Shown here: piece by piece, positions 58,782 to 64,000 of the stretch
Position numbering within the stretch: the first letter of the stretch is position 1
Layout: every line of letters starts with the position of its first letter
Assembly (NCBI RefSeq): GCF_016808095.1
Contig: NC_068978.1
Coordinates: forward strand, 24,687,306-24,751,305
Length of the DNA: 64,000 nucleotides
Reading direction: 5' to 3'
Source: Vigna angularis
Taxonomy: Eukaryota; Streptophyta; Magnoliopsida; Fabales; Fabaceae
Position numbers and translations under genes: made by a program
Notes under the pieces: generated by a model
Database searches by the model: none
What the model saw: only the letters and a program-made list of their open reading frames with translations
What the model was told of the DNA's origin: nothing

Positions 58782-59738
58782 GGGGGTTCACGACTTCTTG
58801 TATTGAATTCGTGCTCCCCCCATACACTTTCACTTTATTATTTTTTTTATTTAAAATTATTTATAATTTTTAAATTATATATTTAAATGTATTTAAAATA
58901 TTAAAAATTATATATAATTAATATTTAAAGTTTCTAAATATTATTAAGTAAATAAACTTATTTTTGTTATTAAATTAATCACATTTTTTTAAATTATTTT
59001 AATTAAATAATTTATAACTATTATTATTGTAATTACATAAATTAAAATGCATAAATAATTTATAATGAAAAAAATTATTATTAATTAATTATAATTTGTA
59101 AAAAAATATACTATAATAATTAAAATTAAAAAAAATAAATTATTATGAAATATAAATGTTTTTGAATTTTTAATTAGATAATTATAATAATTATAGTTAT
59201 AGATTATTTAATTAAAATTCTTTTATAAAAAATTTAATTTAATTACAAAAATAATTAAAAGTATAAAATTTATTTATTTAATAATATTGAAAAAATTTAA
59301 TTATTAATTAAATATAATTTTAATTATTTTAAATACATTTAAAAATATTTTTTAGAAATTATAAATGATTTTAATTAATAAAAGTTAAAAATTAAAATAA
59401 AGTAAAGTTGTGTAGGGGGTGCACGACTTCTCTTATTGAAGTCGTGAACCCCCCCTACGATTTCAATTTTTTTTTTATTTTTTTATTAAAAACGGTATGG
59501 TAATCGATTACAACATTGTGGTAATCGATTACCATACCCAGAAGTCGTTTTTGGGGTGCACGACTTCAACACTGTGTATATGAACAGTGTGAAGTCGTGC
59601 AGGGGGGGCACGACTTCTTCAATTGAAGTCGTTTGCGCCCCCCACGACTTCCCCATTTTGGTAATTTGGTTTGAATTTGCCTAGTTTGGTAATAAGAGAG
59701 GCAAATATGCCTAGTTTGGTAAAAAAACCCTATCAACC

Positions 59739-60100
59739 ATATATAAAAGATTATTGCAAGTAGGAAAAGATAGAATGCTTTTGCATTTCGTCAATTCAAA
59801 AACCTCATAATCAAGATTTTGTATATTCAAATTCAAATCCATAAACAAATAAAACAAAAGTTTTATAACAAGAAATGAGGAATGTCCAAGACGACAATGA
59901 TATACAACTAATAGTTTTTCCTTATCATTGAGGATTCAATCATGAAATAGACGACAATTCATTTGTGTACTTTGATTCCCTTGTGGACAGAGATGAATAA
60001 GGTGTTTTGGTCGATGACATTTTCAATAAAGTGAACATTCACTTGTGATAACTAATATTACATTAGAAAACAAAAAGTATTTTCCTGAACACAACAATTG
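59739..60100 (-). other. 3' flank of the NPF gene
   Basis: About 360 bp between the stop codon of the NPF-like gene (minus) and the foldback element. No further feature; no clear minus-strand AATAAA was found. Confidence 0.35.
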
Positions 60101-61463
60101 TTATGGGAATGATCCACTCTTTCCCATTTTCAATGGGCGAGTATTTTCCTGATAGGTGTCTTCTGAGTCTGGTTGATGTGAGTGATCCACTCTTTCCTCT
60201 GTGGTCACCTTCTCATCTTCGGGACACACTTCCTTGTATGCATAGGTTGCGGAGTAGTATGCAAAAGGTAGAAGCAGCACAGCGTTCATTATCGCCAACA
60301 TCAGATAATACCTGTCGAAATGGCTAGTCTCGATTGTTTCCTTGATCCACCCGCTGAAAATCCACACAATTGGTATAATCAGAAGTTTTCCACCACCAAC
60401 CACCAACTCACTAAACGAATCCCCAAAATTCGACAACGATTTCGCTACATGGTCATCGAATAATCTTTCTATTCCCCCATCAACAAGTCCCTCTGTCATT
60501 CCTAGTAACACAAATTGCGGAACCAAAGCCACTGTTGTATTCAACTTTGACGACAACCTGCGAATCTCCACTTGCCATGCTATGATGCCGCATATTACTG
60601 CACACGTAATGCCAAATCCAATCCTCATGATTGTCGCTGCTTTTCTTTCCCAAATGAATCTTGCTACTCTTGATTTTTGTTTTTTTCGAAAGGGAAGACT
60701 GATGAGAAAACAAGTAAACTCTGACATGTCAGTCGACACGGATTTGATCAAGAATAGAATAGAGATATCGTTACCTCTTTTATTCATAACTGGTTTCAAC
60801 GCACTTGCTTGGGCAACAAAGAAAGTGTTCCCAGAGGCAATGAGTAAACTATAAGGAAAGATGGTAAGGCCAAGGTATATCATATGAACAAGGCTTTTGA
60901 CATCTCTCACGTCCTTCACAGTGCAAATCTTCTTTTTCTTTTCTTGCGTCTCAATACTCTCTCTATGATGTCTTGAATCTTCTTCTTCTTCTGATTTAAC
61001 TAATGCCCCTTTGTCCAACCACCTGAATAGCAATGGAACTCGTGGCAATAACCTTACTCCTTTCCCACGACTATACGTGTGTTGCTGCTTGTAGCCCTTC
61101 CAGTAATAAGAATTCGATTAGGTTGGATATTTTAACCTCAGTTTCCGTAAAGCTGTGATGAAGATTCTATGGATCTTGCTTAGATCGCTTTCAACGGGTA
61201 ATTCTTGGCGGCTATACCCCAAAGAAGCGATGAGGAATAACATATGAGTCGCTCCCATGAGAAGTGCAGCAAATCTGAATAGCTCCTCGAATGTTACATC
61301 ATAGAAGATGAAGACAAGACAAACTATTATGATATATCCAACAAGCAGTGGAACAAACAACAAGCTATTAATAAAAATTGTATGCCCGAGGCCTCTCTCA
61401 TTTCTGTCTTGTGTGCTTCCATCTTGTTCACCTTGTTTTTGTTTCGACTGGTCCGGACGAACC
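60101..61463 (-). pseudogene. NRT1/PTR FAMILY (NPF, POT-type MFS) transporter, 5'-truncated with premature stop
   Basis: Proton-coupled plasma- or vacuolar-membrane transporters of nitrate, peptides or other small molecules. The visible exon starts after a TTTTTGCAG acceptor (exon begins at 61463) and reads about 454 codons to the stop at 60101. In this frame a TAA at 61118-61120 splits it into an N-terminal piece (LGHTIFINSLLFVPLLVGYI, ending ITALRKLRLKYPT) and a C-terminal piece of about 315 residues beginning with YYWKGYKQQHTYSRGKG and LPRVPLLFRWLDKGAL. The latter has about six membrane segments (TM7-12 of the family), for example TVALVPQFVLLGMTEGLVDG and IIPIVWIFSGWI. The first half of a normal protein of about 570-600 residues is missing; an LTR begins 22 bp upstream of the acceptor. 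It could still be a gene with exons beyond the window and a sequencing error, but pseudogene is likelier. Confidence 0.75.
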
Positions 61464-62030
61464 CTGCAAAAACACACGAGTTTACTGTTGAAGGCGGACG
61501 GGCGGACGACGGATGCTGAGGGCGGGCGGACGACCTATGGTGAGTGAACGGACACTCGAAGACGAGCCGGGCGAACGACGAAGACGCACTGCCGGGCGGT
61601 TGAGAAGACGGGCGGCTGATGGTGAATGCTGGAGCCGGGCGGATGAGTAGTCACGAACCGAGGCAAGTTTCGCTGGCGGGAGGCATCAAGATAAACGATC
61701 ACTCTGTGCCCCAAACGGGGCGAACGTCCTCCAGTCCGGACGTTCGCTCCCTGCTTCAAGCGGGACGGACGTCCTCCAATCCGGACGTTCGCTCCCTGCT
61801 TGAAGCGGGACGGACGTCCTCCCCTCCTGGCGGGTGATCCTTGGCATTCAGCTCCAAACTGGACGGGCGTCCCTCTTCTCCTTAGCGCTGCTTCACCCTC
61901 CCAGTGGGGAGGGGCCGGGTACCTGCTAAAGGCACTCCGACGCTCAAGTCAGTAATATGACAGGGCATTGAATAATGCATGCATGAGTTGCGTTCTAAGC
62001 AATCTGGCTAGAAATCATACCTGAGACCTT

Positions 62031-62038
62031 TATTTATA
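62031..62038 (-). promoter_or_regulatory. LTR TATA box (minus)
   Basis: The complement reads TATAAATA, followed by AAGGTCTCAGG. It would drive minus-strand transcripts through the LTR end into the NPF exon 570 bases downstream. Confidence 0.6.
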
Positions 62039-62159
62039 CTGATCGTAATGGGCTTTTACCTTTTGGGGGCCTTCGAACGGCCCAATAACACCTTAATCTT
62101 TATTAAGAACTTAATGTGTCATTAGCATTTAACCATGTAATCAGCGAAGTACATAGGCT

Positions 62160-63390
62160 GGGAATGAGGGTCGGTCAGGGGTGTTACCCTGGGTGGGCGT
62201 CCAGCTCTTGGGCGGACTTCAATTCCATGGGCGGACGTCCAATCCTTAGGCGAACGTCCAGCTCTTGGGCGAACGTCCTCCTCTGGGCGGACGTCCTCTC
62301 TTTGGGAGGCGGACGTGCTACTTCTTGGGCGGACGTCCAGCTATTGGGCGAACGTCCAGTACTTGGGCGGACGTTCCACATTGGGCGGATGCCCGATATT
62401 GGGCGGACGCTTCATATTGGCGGGCGTTCCACATTTTGGCGGATGCCCCATACTGGGCGGACGCTTCATACTGGTGGACGCCTGGGCGATCGTCCTACTT
62501 GGGCGAACGTCCAGCACTCGGGCGGACGTTCCATATTGGGCGGATGCCCCATACTGGCGGACGCCTTGGCGATCGTCCTACTTGGGCGAACGTCCAGCAC
62601 TCGAGCGGACGTTCCACATTGGGCGGATGCCCCATATTGGGCGGACGCTTCATATTGGCGGGCGTTCCACATTGGGCGGACGTCCAGCACTTGGGCGAGC
62701 ATTCACTCCATGGGCGGACGTCCTACTTGGGCGAACGTCCAGCACTCGGGCGGACGTTCCACATTGGGCGGACGTCCAGCTCTTGGGCGAGCGTCCACTC
62801 CATAGGCGGATGTCCTATTTGGGCGAACGTCCAGCACTCGGGCGGACGTTCCTTATGCCGGGAGGACCTATCAGTACATAAGCCCCCGAAGCCCGAGCAT
62901 AATTTTATTGTGCGAAGGGGTTGTCCGTGCCTGGATGGGCGTCGTTTTGGAAAACCGCTGGATCCATGCAAACTCGGACTAATGTTTATTTGGGCGTTTG
63001 GTCTTGGTTGCTTGACACGGGTGGACGCTTCATATTGGCGGGCGTTCCACATTTGGGCGGACGTTCCACATTGGGCGGACGTTCCACATTGGGCGGATGC
63101 CCGATATTGGGCGGACGCTTCATATTGGCGGGCGTTCCACATTGGGCGGACGTCCAGCACTTGGGCGAGCGTCCACTCCATGGGCGGACGTCTTACTTGG
63201 GCGAACGTCCAGCACTCGGGCGGACGTTCCACATTGGGCGGACGTCCAGCTCTTGGGAGAGCGTCCACTCCATAGGCGGACGTCCTACTTGGGCGAACGT
63301 CCAGCACTCGGGCGGACGTTCCTTATGCCGGGAGGACCTATCAGTACATAAGCCCCCCAAGCCCGAGCGTAATTTTATTGTGCGAAGGGA
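62160..63390. repeat. GGGCGGACGTCC minisatellite with a 473-bp higher-order duplication
   Basis: Short units such as TTGGGCGGACGTCCAGC and ACTCGGGCGGACGTTCCACA are repeated dozens of times. The block ending GGGAGGACCTATCAGTACAT occurs twice (near 62,859 and 63,332), so a unit of about 473 bp has been duplicated. Long frames in all directions here are repeat artefacts. Confidence 0.9.
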
Positions 63391-63504
63391 TTTTTTAGAT
63401 GGTCCCCGAATTGTTGGGTCCATGTGGTAGTCGTTTTGGCGTACCTTGGAGGACAAATGGCCGGATGGCTGGTTGACGTCCTCCTACTTCAGATTAGTGT
63501 TGAA

Positions 63505-63935
63505 TGCCAGATTTGGCTAAGTTACGGATGGCCGGCTCTTTGCATAATGCCAGATTTGGCTAAGTTACGGATGGCCGGCTCTTTGCATAATGCCAGATTT
63601 GGCTAAGTTACGGATGGCCGGTTCTTGCTTTCTTGCCAGATTTGGCTAGGTTATGGACGACCGGCTACTTGCTGAATGCCAGATTTGGCTAAGTTATGGA
63701 CGGCCGGCTCTTGCTGAAAGCCAGATTTGGCTAAGTTATGGACGGCCGGCTCTTGCTGAAAGCCAGATTTGGCTAAGTTATGGACGGCCGGCTACTTGCT
63801 GAATGCCAGATTTGGCTAAGTTATGGACGGCCGGCTCTTACTGAAAGCCAGATTTGGCTAAGTTATGGACGGCCGGCTACTTGCTGAATGCCAGATTTGG
63901 CTAAGTTACGGATGGCCGGCTCTTGCTTTCTTGCC
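63505..63935. repeat. 42/43-bp minisatellite, about ten copies
   Basis: Unit CCAGATTTGGCTAAGTTA followed by (T/C)GGA(C/T)GGCCGGCTCTTGCTGAA(A/T)G, alternating 42 and 43 bp (starts near 63,507, 63,551, 63,593 ... 63,721, 63,763, 63,806, 63,848, 63,891). Confidence 0.92.
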
Positions 63936-64000
63936 CGGCCAAGCTGAGAATTGTTCTCGTTGGAACTGGGGTGGACGGTCCTTTTGCCCAACCAAGCTAA

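Larger units (their letters stand above)
53429..59729. mobile_element. Mutator-like foldback element with arms of about 700 bp, split by a retrotransposon
   Basis: Left end GGTTTTTTCACCAAAGTAGG pairs with right end (reverse complement GGTTTTTTTACCAAACTAGG), flanked by a perfect 9-bp duplication CTATCAACC (53420-53428 and 59730-59738), diagnostic of the Mutator superfamily. The inverted arms run about 53,429-54,130 and 59,025-59,729. The outer 300 bp of each arm carries many GAAGTCGTGC / GCACGACTTC repeats and G- or C-runs; the inner part is nearly pure A/T. Without the LTR retrotransposon (54165-58781 plus one TSD) the element is about 1.68 kb. No transposase is present, so it depends on a MULE elsewhere. 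Confidence 0.9.
61486..64000 (-). mobile_element. GC-rich LTR (minus orientation), runs past the window end
   Basis: The LTR end is at 61486 (plus TGTTGAAGGCGG; on the minus strand ...CCGCCTTCAACA). A minus-strand TATA box (TATAAATA, complement of 62031-62038) in AGTATAAATAAAGGTCTC shows the direction of transcription toward the NPF exon. Upstream of it the U3 is filled with GC-rich minisatellites (62,160-63,345 and 63,505-63,935). Much more GC-rich than the rest of the window. No coding region is visible here, so it may be the 3' LTR or a solo LTR. Confidence 0.65.

Noticed and set aside
62116..63456. Several long overlapping frames of 80-340 codons on both strands
   Set aside because: All derive from GC-rich minisatellite units whose lengths keep frames open. 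They repeat the same short peptides and match no family.
63505..63935. Regular direct repeats suggestive of a CRISPR array
   Set aside because: Units are contiguous with no unique spacers, and the context is a plant LTR; it is a minisatellite.

Overview
The window looks like a gene-poor, transposon-rich stretch of a plant nuclear chromosome. It is AT-rich, without operons or ribosome binding sites. Nearly every recognisable open frame is a piece of a transposable element of plant type: Sirevirus-like Ty1/copia, Ty3/gypsy, CACTA and Mutator-like. The style of the LTRs and the CCTCGGTTC-type CACTA subterminal repeats suggest a legume, perhaps a Phaseoleae bean such as Vigna or Phaseolus. The species is an inference. 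The only host-type gene is a damaged NRT1/PTR-family (NPF) transporter on the minus strand at about 60.1-61.5 kb.

Layout, left. At 0.4-4.0 kb lies a Ty3/gypsy relic split by a solo LTR, which is itself split by a CACTA element (1373-3295, TSD TTG). A second CACTA element (4218-5841, TSD TAT) carries the 5' part of a host Pcc1-like KEOPS-subunit gene. At 6.5-9.3 kb are a decayed gag copy and a minus-strand LTR holding a Mutator-type MITE with a 9-bp TSD. At 9.9-15.2 kb an LTR relic is probably split by a 3.97-kb CACTA element (10373-14342, TSD GAA). A CACTA 3' end lies at 15.8-16.15 kb. A 497-bp long-inverted-repeat MITE (9-bp TSD) follows at 16.5-17.0 kb. A small ORF and a 3-copy tandem repeat lie at 18.1-18.95 kb.

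Middle. From 19 to 26 kb the sequence is AT-rich or strand-skewed repeat. A complete but dead gag-only LTR element occupies 27014-31498 (minus, TSD GTCCA). A Ty3/gypsy pol relic (about 31.7-34.4 kb, minus) is interrupted by a solo LTR of the same family as the one at 0.66 kb. From 34 to 53 kb there are minisatellites, an (AT)n/(TG)n microsatellite, LTR-like debris, a gypsy gag relic at 48.0 kb, a tandem array at 48.8-49.8 kb, and a copia LTR-PBS-gag relic at 50.1-51.0 kb. The 43.9-47.3 kb stretch looks least repetitive, but I could not find a gene in it.

Right. A Mutator-like foldback element (53429-59729, 9-bp TSD CTATCAACC) with arms of about 700 bp holds a young, structurally complete LTR retrotransposon (54165-58781, TSD GGGGG). 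That element encodes only a long Gag and has no protease, integrase, reverse transcriptase or RNase H. The copy at 27 kb has the same gag-only plan. This points to a non-autonomous Sirevirus-like family that must be mobilised in trans, and it is the most interesting system here. From 61486 to the window end a GC-rich, minisatellite-laden LTR abuts the NPF exon 22 bp before its splice acceptor.
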